Assembly (NCBI GenBank): GCA_017617805.1
Contig: JAFZVN010000083.1
Coordinates: 1 to 58,763, forward strand
Length of the DNA stretch: 58,763 nucleotides
Source: Bacteroidaceae bacterium
Lineage (GTDB): Bacteria > Bacteroidota > Bacteroidia > Bacteroidales > Bacteroidaceae
Direction: 5' to 3'
Under the pieces are notes generated by a model. That model ran no database searches, was not told the origin of the DNA, and worked only from the letters and a program-made list of their open reading frames with translations. The position numbers and the translations under genes are program-made. The stretch's first letter is position 1. Every line of letters starts with the position of its first letter. Below, one piece after another: positions 40,668-51,038 of the stretch.

Positions 40668-41249
40668 ATGAACAAACCCATCAAACTTGCCATCTTCGTC
40701 ACAGGAGGAGGCACCAACTGCGAGAATATCATTCGCTACTTTCAAGATAAGCCAGAGGTGCAGATTCCTATTGTGGTCAGCAGTCGCCCCGACGCATACG
40801 CTTTGGTGCGTGCTCAGAGGCTTGGAGTGCCCACTACTGTCATTACTCGTCAGCAGCTGCTGGACGAACCACGTCTTGTCATCCAGACGGTTCGCAATTG
40901 TGACTATATCATCTTGGCTGGATTCCTTCCCAAGGTGCCTATTTATCTAATCGACCAGTTCCCTAACCGCATTATCAATATCCATCCTGCGCTCCTTCCT
41001 AAATTTGGTGGCAAGGGTATGTGGGGGCACCATGTGCATGAAGCTGTGAAGGCAGCAGGCGAGAAGCGTTCAGGCATCACTATCCACTTTGTCAATCCTG
41101 AGCTGGATGAAGGAGAGCATATCGCTCAATTCTCTGTGGAGCTGGATCCAACAGATACCCCTGAAGACATTGCCGACAAGGTGCACGAACTGGAGATAAA
41201 GCACTATCCATCTGTCATCGAACAGGTTATCAGGAAGAACATTCAGTAA
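40668..41249 (+). CDS. purN: Phosphoribosylglycinamide formyltransferase (GART), PurN
   Basis: 193-aa cytoplasmic enzyme of purine synthesis that transfers formyl from 10-formyl-THF to GAR. The N-terminal IFVTGGGTNCENI binds phosphate. The catalytic NIHPALLPKF supplies Asn and His, and the Asp lies in VNPELDEG. The segment GKGMWGHHVHEAV, with Met-Trp-Gly-His, is typical of the family. Length is normal. It is probably co-transcribed with the YkvA gene. A palindromic repeat array and a strong bidirectional terminator follow. Confidence 0.97.
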   Translation: MNKPIKLAIFVTGGGTNCENIIRYFQDKPEVQIPIVVSSRPDAYALVRAQRLGVPTTVITRQQLLDEPRLVIQTVRNCDYIILAGFLPKVPIYLIDQFPNRIINIHPALLPKFGGKGMWGHHVHEAVKAAGEKRSGITIHFVNPELDEGEHIAQFSVELDPTDTPEDIADKVHELEIKHYPSVIEQVIRKNIQ

Positions 41250-41310
41250 TAGAAACTACCTGCCCCAAAGTTCGCTTTCCTTTGACTAAAAGTCAGGCTG
41301 GCTCTCAATA

Positions 41311-41378
41311 ATTATTCCCAGCATGGGAATAAAGTGTTCCCATCTTGGGAATAAAGTGTTCCCATCTTGGGAATAATT
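41311..41378. repeat. 22-bp tandem array of small palindromes
   Basis: Three units TTCCCA..TGGGAATAAAGTG start at 41315, 41337 and 41359. Each contains a TTCCCA-3-TGGGAA inverted repeat. The outer edges (ATTATTCCCA, TGGGAATAAT) also pair, so the array is itself palindromic. It lies between the convergent ends of purN and an LruC-type gene, 40 bp before a terminator. Confidence 0.8.
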
Positions 41379-41419
41379 GATGCGCTTCGGCAGGGAAATC
41401 TGGTTGAAGGGAGAAAAAG

Positions 41420-41461
41420 AGAAGTGGGTTGGACATGCAAGTCCAACCCACTTCTTTTTTT
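41420..41461. terminator. Strong bidirectional terminator
   Basis: A perfect 15-bp stem (41420-41434 / 41441-41455) with a six-base loop, then TTTTTTTT on the + strand and CTTTTTCTC on the - strand. It serves purN and the LruC-type gene. Confidence 0.9.
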
Positions 41462-41479
41462 CTATTTTGTTACCTCAAA

Positions 41480-43270
41480 TTATTGGTAGAGGAAGCTTGA
41501 ATCTATACCAGTGGTGTTCCAAGGAGTCTTGTTGGAATCGGTCACCAACTTCCAGCCACCATTTCCGTCTGCCTCGAAGTATTTCTTCTTCCCATCTACT
41601 GTGTTGTATGGGAAGCCATAAGTACCATCCATGTCACCTACCCAGTCTGCGAAATGAGTATATGCATCTTCAATCTGTTGGTTCTCCTTAGTCCATTTCG
41701 TGGTGTTGCCAGGGATGCAGATTTTTTGAGGTGTTATGCTTGTAGTGTTAGTTTCTGGCAGGACGAAGGAATTGCGTACAGAGGCTGTTCCTGTTGGTTC
41801 CACATAAATTGGAATAATATCTGGATTTGTGATATCTACAGGAACCTGCAGGATTCCGTTATGTACTCCTGTTTGACCACCAACGTTGATAGGCAGATAT
41901 CTGTTGGTTGTGGAATTGTAGGTGTCAACTCGACCTAGCAGACGGTGAGCTTCATGATTATTATCATGTTGACCAATGAAGATGGGGAAGACACCACCGG
42001 CAGCTTTTACGTGGATGTTTGCAACGTAACCTTCTGCACTGTTACCTGTGAAATACACATCAAATACAACATCGTTGAAGTCGTAGTCATAAGTAGAACC
42101 GAGGTCTTCACACATGATACGATACCATTGGTGATCATTCTGTTCCTCACTTGGAGCACCTTGTGCAAGCTTTATAATCCAGTTACTATAGTAGCCATCG
42201 CAATAAACCTTACCGCCACCCTTGCCTGTTTTGTCCATCTCGTAGTCAAAAGCGAGGTAGTAGCCATAATAGGTTGTACCGTTGATGGTGTATGGCACTT
42301 TACAGATCACCCATTCGTTGTGTATGGCATCATCGTGAGAGCCGTGGTATGCGAAATCAATAGCTGTGGTACCATCGTTAGAAGTCCAGTACTTAATCTT
42401 TCGGTTTGAGAGATCCTGCTGGCCAGAATTAGGATTTTCCTCTGCAATGTGGTTGCCGATGTAATTACCATTTTCATCAATTTCTTCAGAGTAGTTGTTG
42501 TAGTTGTTAATGTGCTCCCAGTCCGAATATCCTGCACCTTTGACACAGAGGTAGTCCATGCCGTAGTTGCATATCCACTTCTCGCCATTCTCATCTGCCT
42601 CGTCATAGAGGGCATCCCACTCTCCTTCATCAGGGTTGCTTGCTATGCGGTCAACATCTTGTGAAATCTCTTGGAAAAAGATACGTGAATAATTGAATTC
42701 TGCTGGCTCGGGGTTCTTGTGTGTGCGGAACCATTGCGACACTTGCAGAATTTCCTCCTTGGTCACGTCGCCAATGGGGTGAACAGCGCGTAGCCCTGCT
42801 GCTTCAATCGCATCGATGCTTTCGAAAATGCCCTCTTCTGTATAGTAACCTCCCAGGTATGATGGGAAACCGGGAATCTCTGTTCCTTCAGGAAGTTCGG
42901 TTGTATTTACAACCCATTCTATTACTCTTCCGTCGGAACCGTCAGAGTTCTTGATAATGTTCCCGTTTTCATCGTAAGCGGGGTTATCAGTGCGGAGCAC
43001 CCAATTGTTGCGGTTTACGTTGATAGAACGTGTTTCGAGGCTCGCTTCGTCCTCGCTACCTAATTCTCCAAATCCCCATGTGTGTTCTGAATCAATGGCG
43101 CCATAACGTCTTATGAAGTTCTCTTCATACTCTTTGATGGTAGCCAATTCTTCGTCAGTGTAGTCCAGTACATTGTCAGCCAGACCTGGGTCATACTCGC
43201 TGCACGCGGCAAACACTGTCAGTGATGCTGCTGCTAAAAATAGATGCTTGATGTTCATAACATTCATCAT
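41480..43270 (-). CDS. LruC/DUF4842-domain lipoprotein, third member
   Basis: 596-aa lipoprotein (signal ending TVFAAC). It has the same plan as the 28.9 and 31.3 kb proteins: an acidic start with NFIRRYGAIDSEHTWGF, and a calcium-type loop YDYDFNDVVF preceded by CEDLGSTY. Only this one strong D-rich loop is seen. Sequence identity to the other two is low outside these motifs, so this is an older relative, not part of the tandem duplication. The start can be any of three ATGs (MMNVMNIKH); the third keeps the same signal. It has its own -7 box and a terminator. Confidence 0.83.
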   Translation of the reverse strand: MMNVMNIKHLFLAAASLTVFAACSEYDPGLADNVLDYTDEELATIKEYEENFIRRYGAIDSEHTWGFGELGSEDEASLETRSINVNRNNWVLRTDNPAYDENGNIIKNSDGSDGRVIEWVVNTTELPEGTEIPGFPSYLGGYYTEEGIFESIDAIEAAGLRAVHPIGDVTKEEILQVSQWFRTHKNPEPAEFNYSRIFFQEISQDVDRIASNPDEGEWDALYDEADENGEKWICNYGMDYLCVKGAGYSDWEHINNYNNYSEEIDENGNYIGNHIAEENPNSGQQDLSNRKIKYWTSNDGTTAIDFAYHGSHDDAIHNEWVICKVPYTINGTTYYGYYLAFDYEMDKTGKGGGKVYCDGYYSNWIIKLAQGAPSEEQNDHQWYRIMCEDLGSTYDYDFNDVVFDVYFTGNSAEGYVANIHVKAAGGVFPIFIGQHDNNHEAHRLLGRVDTYNSTTNRYLPINVGGQTGVHNGILQVPVDITNPDIIPIYVEPTGTASVRNSFVLPETNTTSITPQKICIPGNTTKWTKENQQIEDAYTHFADWVGDMDGTYGFPYNTVDGKKKYFEADGNGGWKLVTDSNKTPWNTTGIDSSFLYQ

Positions 43271-43367
43271 TTTTGATTGTTATAATTGAGTTATTACTAT
43301 TCTGTTTTGTCGGATTGTTGCCATCTAACAAATGTAATTCTGTTGAATACAATTCTAAAAAGTACGT

Positions 43368-43376
43368 GCAAAGTTA
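43368..43376 (-). promoter_or_regulatory. -7 box for the third LruC-type gene
   Basis: TAACTTTGC on the minus strand, about 100 bp before the start. No clear -33 box. Confidence 0.55.
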
Positions 43377-43449
43377 CAAAGTTTTTGTGAATAAAATGTT
43401 AAGGAACGTATCTTTTTCTTCAATTTGAGTTACTTTTTTGCTAAAAAGG

Positions 43450-43481
43450 CTTGTTTTTTCAAGAAAACAATGTATCTTTGC
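43450..43481 (+). promoter_or_regulatory. Promoter of the gene at 43547
   Basis: CTTG (43450-43453, near TTTG), a 19-base spacer, TATCTTTGC (43473-43481). Confidence 0.65.
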
Positions 43482-43546
43482 ACATGATTATATATCATTC
43501 TCGCTTAAAGTATTGACTCTTTGCGTACAGACAAAAACCTAAAAAC

Positions 43547-44647
43547 ATGAAGAAACTATTGACATTGGCCATGCTGCTGATGGCTATGCTGTCGGCGCAG
43601 GCACAGGTAGAAGAGGTGGGCGGATTTGATTTTACCAAAAAGAAGGCTGAGGCACAGGCTGAGGCTGAACGTGCCAAGAAGGAAGCAGAGGCAGAAGCCG
43701 CTGCCGCTGCTGCTAAAGAGGCAGCAGAGAAGGCTGAGGCTGCTCGAAAGGAAGCTGCTGCCAAAAGTGTACTGACTCCTGAAGAGGAGCGTCGTCTTGC
43801 CGCTCAGCAGAAAAAACAGAGAGAAAAGGACGAGGCTCGGCGCGCGCGTATGCTACAGGAGGCTCAGAAGGATTCCGTGAAATGGGTGAAAAGCCGAGAA
43901 AAACTGCGCACTTGGAATCAAAAATGGGCGATAGGGGGGCAGTTGGCTGCAAACTGGTTTGTGGCGGATAATGTGACAGATCATCCTCCATTCCGTTATT
44001 TTGGTGATGCAATTAATTTTGGTGTCGAGGGTTATGGCATACGTTTCTTTAGTCGTGTGTTTGGTGTACGAGCCGGTGTTGGCTATCATACATTTGCCAA
44101 CCGTGTGGATTGCGAGACGGTGGACGAAGCATGGCATAACAATTGGAATGCAAAAAAGCCTGGAGCGGAACCTTGGGTGATATATGATGGTAATGGCTAT
44201 TACTCCTCAGGTGTGTTGGACGTGTTTTGTGATGCGCTTTTCGATGTGAGCGGCGTTAAGAGTGCGTCACGTTTTCACCCTCTCCATGTCTATGTCACTT
44301 TAGGTGTAGGTTTTCTTATGTCAGGAGAGAAGAAACTGAGGGGTACTATGCATGAGGAGATGTTCAAACGCATACCCGATGAGAAAGATGGTCGCATCCG
44401 TCTATGGATTCCCGATAAGCCGGGCAATGTGTGTGAGTCGTTTGAATCTCGTATCGATACTGATACCAGTTCTGCTTTTGCTGCTCGTTTTGGACTTCTT
44501 TTTGACTACCGTTTCAGTCGCCAGCTTTCTGCCAATTTCGAATTGAACGTCAACATGACTTCGAATGACCGCATTGATGGTATTGTATATCAAGAACCTT
44601 TCGACATTCCTATTAAAATCGGTGCGGGTCTTTTATACCATTTCTGA
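43547..44647 (+). CDS. Outer membrane beta-barrel protein with Ala/Glu/Lys coiled coil
   Basis: 366 aa. A signal peptide ends SAQAQ. Residues of about 30-120 are a highly charged A/E/K/R coiled coil (repeats of the AEAERAKKEAEAEA kind). From residue 125 a barrel domain follows (WAIGGQLAANWFV, VFGVRAGVGYHTF, VYVTLGVGFLMSG, AFAARFGLLFDYRF), ending in GAGLLYHF with a C-terminal Phe, as expected for an OM barrel. The helical part may reach peptidoglycan in the periplasm, like OmpA-type spacers; that is inference. Family not recognised beyond outer membrane beta-barrel. Confidence 0.8.
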   Translation: MKKLLTLAMLLMAMLSAQAQVEEVGGFDFTKKKAEAQAEAERAKKEAEAEAAAAAAKEAAEKAEAARKEAAAKSVLTPEEERRLAAQQKKQREKDEARRARMLQEAQKDSVKWVKSREKLRTWNQKWAIGGQLAANWFVADNVTDHPPFRYFGDAINFGVEGYGIRFFSRVFGVRAGVGYHTFANRVDCETVDEAWHNNWNAKKPGAEPWVIYDGNGYYSSGVLDVFCDALFDVSGVKSASRFHPLHVYVTLGVGFLMSGEKKLRGTMHEEMFKRIPDEKDGRIRLWIPDKPGNVCESFESRIDTDTSSAFAARFGLLFDYRFSRQLSANFELNVNMTSNDRIDGIVYQEPFDIPIKIGAGLLYHF

Positions 44648-44668
44648 ATAATAAAGACATTCACAAAT

Positions 44669-44702
44669 AAAAGGGCATGCTCCGTTGAGTGCATGCCCTT
44701 TT
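44669..44702. terminator. Bidirectional terminator
   Basis: A perfect 12-bp stem AAAAGGGCATGC / GCATGCCCTTTT with a 10-base loop. It lies between the convergent OM barrel and DUF4252 genes. Confidence 0.9.
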
Positions 44703-44722
44703 ATATTTCCAGTTCCACATAC

Positions 44723-45172
44723 CTACTGTATCATTCCGCTAAAATCGCTTTCCAAGTCTTCGAAGTTACCTTCCATGTAAACAGCGGTGGCATGTGGTTT
44801 TTGATAGACGATGATTGCCACCTTTGAGGGATCTTTCTTCGACTGCAGAACTGTCACGTTCTGTCCGTTCAGCTTTGTCTCCTGCATGACTTTGAAGCCT
44901 TTGCCCTTGAGTTGGCTGGGCAGTTTGGTGCCCAGATTCTTGCCAGCCCTATCGCCTGTAGAAATAAGGATGGTCATCGCTTCGATTCTGTCAATCATGT
45001 TCTTCAGTCCAGGTACATTGATCTGATCGAATGGCAGATTCTGCAGACTGGCTTTACCCACCGTTTTGGTGGTGATATCATCCATGTCTGTGTATTTCCT
45101 AAACAATTCGTCTTGTGCCTGCATGGTCATGGATGCAAAGAGCACAGCAATCATAAGAATCACTTTCATCAT
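44723..45172 (-). CDS. DUF4252-type exported protein
   Basis: 149 aa. A signal peptide ends TMQAQ, then the DUF4252 pattern FRKYTDMDDITTKTVGKASL and a later VIVYQKPHATAVYMEG. Small periplasmic proteins of this family are common in Bacteroidetes and have no known function. It starts 24 bp after the flavoprotein gene and probably shares its transcript. Confidence 0.82.
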   Translation of the reverse strand: MMKVILMIAVLFASMTMQAQDELFRKYTDMDDITTKTVGKASLQNLPFDQINVPGLKNMIDRIEAMTILISTGDRAGKNLGTKLPSQLKGKGFKVMQETKLNGQNVTVLQSKKDPSKVAIIVYQKPHATAVYMEGNFEDLESDFSGMIQ

Positions 45173-45196
45173 TTTTCTCCTGTTTTTATAGTTGAT

Positions 45197-47404
45197 TTAC
45201 CTTGTTGCATCGCGAGTAAGGCTGGAAGCTGCAATGCGACCTGATACCATGATTTCGGTGAGGGAGTTGCCGCCCAGACGGTTTCCACCATGAATGCCAC
45301 CTGTTACTTCACCTGCAGCATAGAGGCCTGGAATAGGCTTGCCATTGAGGTCGATGACATGACGCCACTCGTCAACAACCAATCCGCCCATCGTATGGTG
45401 AGTGGCTGGTGCCAATATACGTACGGTGAGGATAGCGTCATCGAGTGAGTAGGTAGATGGGTCGTAGCTGCCATCCTCATTGCGCTTCGCCTTTCCGATG
45501 ATGGAAGTGGCATATTTCTTGCCTACGTCAATGGGTTCTTTGCCTTCCATCACAGCCTGGTCGTATTCGCGAATCACCTTCATGATGGTCTCTGTGTTGA
45601 CATCGACTTTCATGGATTGGAGCAACGAACGAAGTTGGTCGGGTTTGCAGGCGAACTGTTTGCCTGGGATATCTACACCACGCACTTCGTTGGGCTCGGT
45701 CGTCTCTTCGCCACCGATATAGATATATACGCCTGATTTGCCGAAGAGGGTGATGCCATTCTCAAAAGCCTTGATGGTGAGGACATCACGTTCGCGTGTC
45801 TCATCAACGAAACGCTTACCATTGAGGGCGCTGATGAAGATACCATCAGATACGCTGCCAAAGGCGATGTTGCCATAGTCGGCAAAAGACATTGGCATCA
45901 ACTGCGTCCATTCCATTCCTGTGACGGCTGCACCCACATCTTCACCCATTGCGATACCATCACCCTGTTGTGAGGCGCGGTTGGTGGTTCCCATGTGCTC
46001 AGAAAGATACTGTTTGTTCCAGTATCGGTTCGTTGTCATCACCTTACGAATGTTAGCTGCATAGCCACCTGTGCAGATGATGACACCCTTGCGAGCGTAT
46101 GCGGTCACTTCTGTGCCATCGTCCATCTGTGCCTTCACACCTTTCACACGTCCTTTTTCCTCAATCAGTTCCTTGGCTGTGGTCTCCTTCATGACGCGGT
46201 TCTCCTTGTTTGCACGGATAAAGGTGGTGTATGGCGCCATAATGCTGGCACCCCAGTTGCCGGCATAGTGTTCTGTCACCCCATCGCCGTCAGTATCTAT
46301 ATCAGCACCGGTCATCTTGTTGCCCCGGAACCACAACTCGCCCGCAATCATGATTTGTTGTTCCAAGAACTTAACGCCCATGTCGGCAAGCCAAGGACGC
46401 AAGCTCTGTCCTTGCTCTATGACCTGACGCACCAACTTCACATCGCCATACACCCAATCCTTCTTGTTCTCTGCCTGACGCAGTCCGCCATAGTAGGTCT
46501 GGAAGATATGCAAGTTGTTAGTGGAGAAGAGAGTGAGGTCTGATTCGGGTACTCCACGACTCAATTTCGGGCGAGCCCATGCCAAATACGCTGAAATCTC
46601 TTTCTTCAATTCTTGTAATGTGGGCAGATATTCCTGGTGGACACCATGGCGAGAGATATCGCTGATATTACCTGGCACAAAGGGATAAGCACGATAGTAA
46701 CCTTCGTCAAAAGGCTTCTCGTCCCATTTCAGGATAGTCTCCAAGGTTTCTATACAGCCCTTCTCGGACTTCGCCTTTGGATAGGTCTGACCATCATACC
46801 CCACACCTGTGGTGGCATCGGGATGTGCTGGATCCCACACGAGATAAGGTACGACACTTTGGTAGATACCGCCTGACAGGAGTGTGTTACCGCCCATTTC
46901 GGCATTCTTCTCAATGACCAGTACCGTATTGCCTTCACGAGAAGCCTCTGCTGCTGCTGACAAACCTGCACCTCCTGCACCAATGATGACAACGTCCCAC
47001 GTACCTTCAATAGGATCTTTGTCTTCCTTTTCCACGCGGTTTTGTCTAAACTGCTCAATGTCTGACACTTGCGCATAGCTTGCGGCATTCATCACAGCCT
47101 GTATCATGGCATAGCTCGACACTGTGGCGCCTGACACTACATCGACACCCACACCGTTGGCCTTAATCATTTCTTTTGTCAATCTGTCAAACACGATGTC
47201 ACCCACATGTGGTGTCTCATGTTGTTCCACCACTTCGATGCCTGTGAGACACGAGTCGCTGAATGTCACTTTCAAGCGTATGTCACCATTATGTCCATCG
47301 GAACTGGCCTCATACGTGCCAGCCACAAAAGTTATTGGCTTATCAAAACTGCAACCGCACAGCATGACTGCGGTCAACATCACCATCCAAAGTTTTTTCA
47401 TCAT
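45197..47404 (-). CDS. Lipoprotein flavin-dependent fumarate/urocanate-type reductase (FMN-bind + FAD)
   Basis: 735 aa. A lipoprotein signal ends MLCGC. Residues 25-110 are an FMN-binding domain with DVVSGATVSS, in which T94 is the site where ApbE would attach FMN covalently. The FAD/succinate-dehydrogenase-flavoprotein domain begins VVIIGAGGAGLSAAAEA at about 138. Active-site-like blocks THHTMGGLVV and GGNRLGGNSLTEI match flavocytochrome-c-type reductases. No heme motif CxxCH is present. It would reduce a small unsaturated acid (fumarate, urocanate or another acrylate) in the periplasm; the substrate cannot be read. The electron donor, probably a quinol-linked partner, is not encoded nearby. 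Confidence 0.9.
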   Translation of the reverse strand: MMKKLWMVMLTAVMLCGCSFDKPITFVAGTYEASSDGHNGDIRLKVTFSDSCLTGIEVVEQHETPHVGDIVFDRLTKEMIKANGVGVDVVSGATVSSYAMIQAVMNAASYAQVSDIEQFRQNRVEKEDKDPIEGTWDVVIIGAGGAGLSAAAEASREGNTVLVIEKNAEMGGNTLLSGGIYQSVVPYLVWDPAHPDATTGVGYDGQTYPKAKSEKGCIETLETILKWDEKPFDEGYYRAYPFVPGNISDISRHGVHQEYLPTLQELKKEISAYLAWARPKLSRGVPESDLTLFSTNNLHIFQTYYGGLRQAENKKDWVYGDVKLVRQVIEQGQSLRPWLADMGVKFLEQQIMIAGELWFRGNKMTGADIDTDGDGVTEHYAGNWGASIMAPYTTFIRANKENRVMKETTAKELIEEKGRVKGVKAQMDDGTEVTAYARKGVIICTGGYAANIRKVMTTNRYWNKQYLSEHMGTTNRASQQGDGIAMGEDVGAAVTGMEWTQLMPMSFADYGNIAFGSVSDGIFISALNGKRFVDETRERDVLTIKAFENGITLFGKSGVYIYIGGEETTEPNEVRGVDIPGKQFACKPDQLRSLLQSMKVDVNTETIMKVIREYDQAVMEGKEPIDVGKKYATSIIGKAKRNEDGSYDPSTYSLDDAILTVRILAPATHHTMGGLVVDEWRHVIDLNGKPIPGLYAAGEVTGGIHGGNRLGGNSLTEIMVSGRIAASSLTRDATR

Positions 47405-47444
47405 ATTTTTCTATCGAGATTAGGATTGTATAACATATCTGGAT

Positions 47445-47453
47445 GCAAAGATA
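47445..47453 (-). promoter_or_regulatory. -7 box for the flavoprotein-DUF4252 unit
   Basis: TATCTTTGC on the minus strand, 41 bp before the start. No TTTG at the normal spacing. Confidence 0.6.
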
Positions 47454-47594
47454 AGACATATTTTTCAAACTATAGCGTAAAATACAAAAAATCTTTTCTT
47501 CCTTCCACTATTTATGCTACACATTATTAGTTATTGGCTGAAAAAAATAGGTTCTTGCACAATAAAACGGGCGAAAAGTAGTTATTGATAAGTG

Positions 47595-48536
47595 ATGAAC
47601 AGACGTATTCAAGTTCTTTTCGTTCTCATGTCGGTGTGGGTGCTGACGGCGAGAGCGCAGTGGGATGTGCAGTTTTCGGACTTCACAACCCTTCGGTCGT
47701 TTTATAACCCTGCCGTGTCGGGTACGGATGGAAAGTTGAATGTGGCAGCCACGTATTCGGTGCAGATGGGAGGATATGACGATGCTCCGCAAACGATGTA
47801 TGTGGGTGCGGATATGCCCGTTTGGTTTCTGAGTGCAAGACATGGAATGGGCATGAGTTTCTTTTCGGACAATGCCGCCATTTTCAATACCACGAAGATA
47901 GGACTTCAGTATGCATACAATTTGAAGATAGGTAAGAAGGGTCGTTTGGCTGTGGGTGTGGCTGGTGGCATGTTGAGGGTGAAGGCTGAGAAGGGAAAGA
48001 TTGAATTGGAGGATAATAGTGACCCTGCGTTCCCTTCATCCTCACAGAATGGCAACAAGATAGATATGGGTACAGGCCTTTACTATTACCATCCCAAGAT
48101 GTGGGTGGGCGCATCGGCTCAGCACCTGTTGGCACCTTCCATTTTCTTGGGTGAGACGAACGAGTTGAGGTTGAAGCGCATTTTTTATTTGATGGGTGGA
48201 TACAATATAAAGTTCAAAAATTCGTTAATATCATTACAGCCCGCCTTTCTGGTGCAGTCAGATTTCGATATGTGGCGTGAGGATGTGCAGTGCAAGGTGA
48301 TGTATGAAAAGGATGAGAAGAAGTTCTACGGTGGAGTGGGGTATAGCCCCAACACATCGGCAACACTGTTGATAGGAGGAGTCTTTCATGGCATCAGTCT
48401 TGGCTACAGTTATCAACTCTACACGGGTGGTCTGGGGGCTATCCGAGGAAGCCATGAGGCAGTTTTGAGTTATCAGACCGACCTCGACATGTTCAAGAAA
48501 GGAAGAAACAAGCACCAGAGCGTGAGATGGCTGTGA
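47595..48536 (+). CDS. porP: PorP/SprF-family T9SS outer membrane protein
   Basis: 313 aa. A GTG at 47592 is directly before the ATG at 47595; I take the ATG. A signal peptide ends ARAQ, then WDVQFSDFTTLRSFYNPAVSG, the typical PorP/SprF opening with the FYNPA block. Fourteen or so barrel strands follow (FYLMGGYNIKF, YGGVGYSPNTSATLLIGGVFHGISLGYSYQLYT). PorP-family barrels work with the T9SS and help retain or assemble client proteins at the surface. It heads the operon porP-gldK-L-M-N, the same order as in Porphyromonas. Confidence 0.93.
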   Translation: MNRRIQVLFVLMSVWVLTARAQWDVQFSDFTTLRSFYNPAVSGTDGKLNVAATYSVQMGGYDDAPQTMYVGADMPVWFLSARHGMGMSFFSDNAAIFNTTKIGLQYAYNLKIGKKGRLAVGVAGGMLRVKAEKGKIELEDNSDPAFPSSSQNGNKIDMGTGLYYYHPKMWVGASAQHLLAPSIFLGETNELRLKRIFYLMGGYNIKFKNSLISLQPAFLVQSDFDMWREDVQCKVMYEKDEKKFYGGVGYSPNTSATLLIGGVFHGISLGYSYQLYTGGLGAIRGSHEAVLSYQTDLDMFKKGRNKHQSVRWL

Positions 48537-48584
48537 GAGTTGACAGATGACAATTAAGAATATAGTAAAAACTAAATATTGAAG

Positions 48585-50018
<1,434 letters not shown>

Positions 50019-50022
50019 GAGA

Positions 50023-50190
50023 AAGACCCTCTCCCCAACCCTCCCCCATAATGGGGAGGGAGACCATGCGGGGTGTTTGGGACATAATAATACAAAGAAT
50101 AAGTAACTCTAAAAAATATCCCTCAATAGGAAACTGGCCGGATGGCTCTCCCCATTACGGGGGAGATGTCCAAAGGACAGAGAGGGTCTT
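50023..50190. repeat. MITE-like element, copy 1 (gldK-gldL gap)
   Basis: 168 bp bounded by inverted repeats AAGACCCTCTC (50023-50033) and GAGAGGGTCTT (50180-50190). Two internal GC hairpins are present (CCTCCCCC-ATAA-TGGGGAGG and CTCCCC-attac-GGGGGAG). It is about nine-tenths identical by eye to 52697-52866. Its end lies 5 nt before the gldL ATG, so it forms the gldL leader. Confidence 0.85.
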
Positions 50191-50195
50191 AAATT

Positions 50196-51029
50196 ATGGC
50201 AACACAATATACAGGCATACAGAAGTGGCTCCGCACCAAGCGCGGTCAGACTTTCTTGAACTATGCATACAGCTGGGGCGCATCCATCGTGATTGCAGGT
50301 GCCCTCTTCAAACTCACCCACATCGATGGTGCTGATATCATGCTCTTCTTGGGTATGGGCACCGAGGTCATCGTGTTCTTCTTGGCAGGTTTCGAACCGC
50401 AGGAGAGTATGGATGCGCAGGAACTGGCCGAAGAGGTGGCAGAGAATGCAGCCATCGCTGCACAGGTCAACTCTTCTCTCTCCGAAGAGACGGTGGCTGC
50501 TTTGGCTAATGCGGCTACAGGTATGGCGAATGCTCCTATCGGTGGTGGTACTGTGGTTGTTGGCGGTGGAGGTGTGCCAGCTGGTGGCACGATTGTCATC
50601 AATGGCGGTGGTGGTTCCGTGGGTAGCGGCTCTGCCGAGGTGACAAGCGAACCAGTCGATGCAGCCCAGTTGGCAGAGAATATCTCGTCTGCTCCTGTAT
50701 TCCGTTCAGCTCAGTTCCAGAGCATGGCGCCAGAGATGCAGGAGGCAACCAAGGCTTATGTGGAACAGCTCACCGAACTCACCGACACACTCAAGAGGGT
50801 GGCAGAGCAGAGTGCTCGTCTCACTCGCGACTCCGAGGAGATGGAGAACATGAACCGCACACTCACAGGTATCAACCGCTTCTACGAGATGCAGTTGAAG
50901 AGTGTCGGCACACAATCGGCTACCATCGACGAGGTGAACGACCAGACCAAGAAACTCGCTGGTCAGTTGCAAGAACTCAACGAAGTGTATGCCAAGATGG
51001 TTGAGGCTCTGAAAATGAAAATTGGCTAA
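50196..51029 (+). CDS. gldL: GldL/PorL, T9SS motor protein
   Basis: 277 aa inner membrane protein. TM1 (about 25-40, YSWGASIVIAGALF) and TM2 (47-65, ADIMLFLGMGTEVIVFFLAGF, with a Glu in the membrane) are the proton-channel helices of the rotary motor with GldM. A Gly/Val-rich, low-complexity segment (GGGTVVVGGGGVPAGG, about 110-145) follows, then a long helical cytoplasmic tail. The Gly-rich segment is an oddity; other GldL proteins usually have charged linkers there. The start is fixed by the short 5-nt gap after the repeat element. Confidence 0.95.
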   Translation: MATQYTGIQKWLRTKRGQTFLNYAYSWGASIVIAGALFKLTHIDGADIMLFLGMGTEVIVFFLAGFEPQESMDAQELAEEVAENAAIAAQVNSSLSEETVAALANAATGMANAPIGGGTVVVGGGGVPAGGTIVINGGGGSVGSGSAEVTSEPVDAAQLAENISSAPVFRSAQFQSMAPEMQEATKAYVEQLTELTDTLKRVAEQSARLTRDSEEMENMNRTLTGINRFYEMQLKSVGTQSATIDEVNDQTKKLAGQLQELNEVYAKMVEALKMKIG

Positions 51030-51038
51030 TGTACCATG

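Noticed and set aside
41311..41378. Tandem repeats considered as a CRISPR array
   Set aside because: Units of 22 bp abut with no unique spacers, and no cas genes are present.
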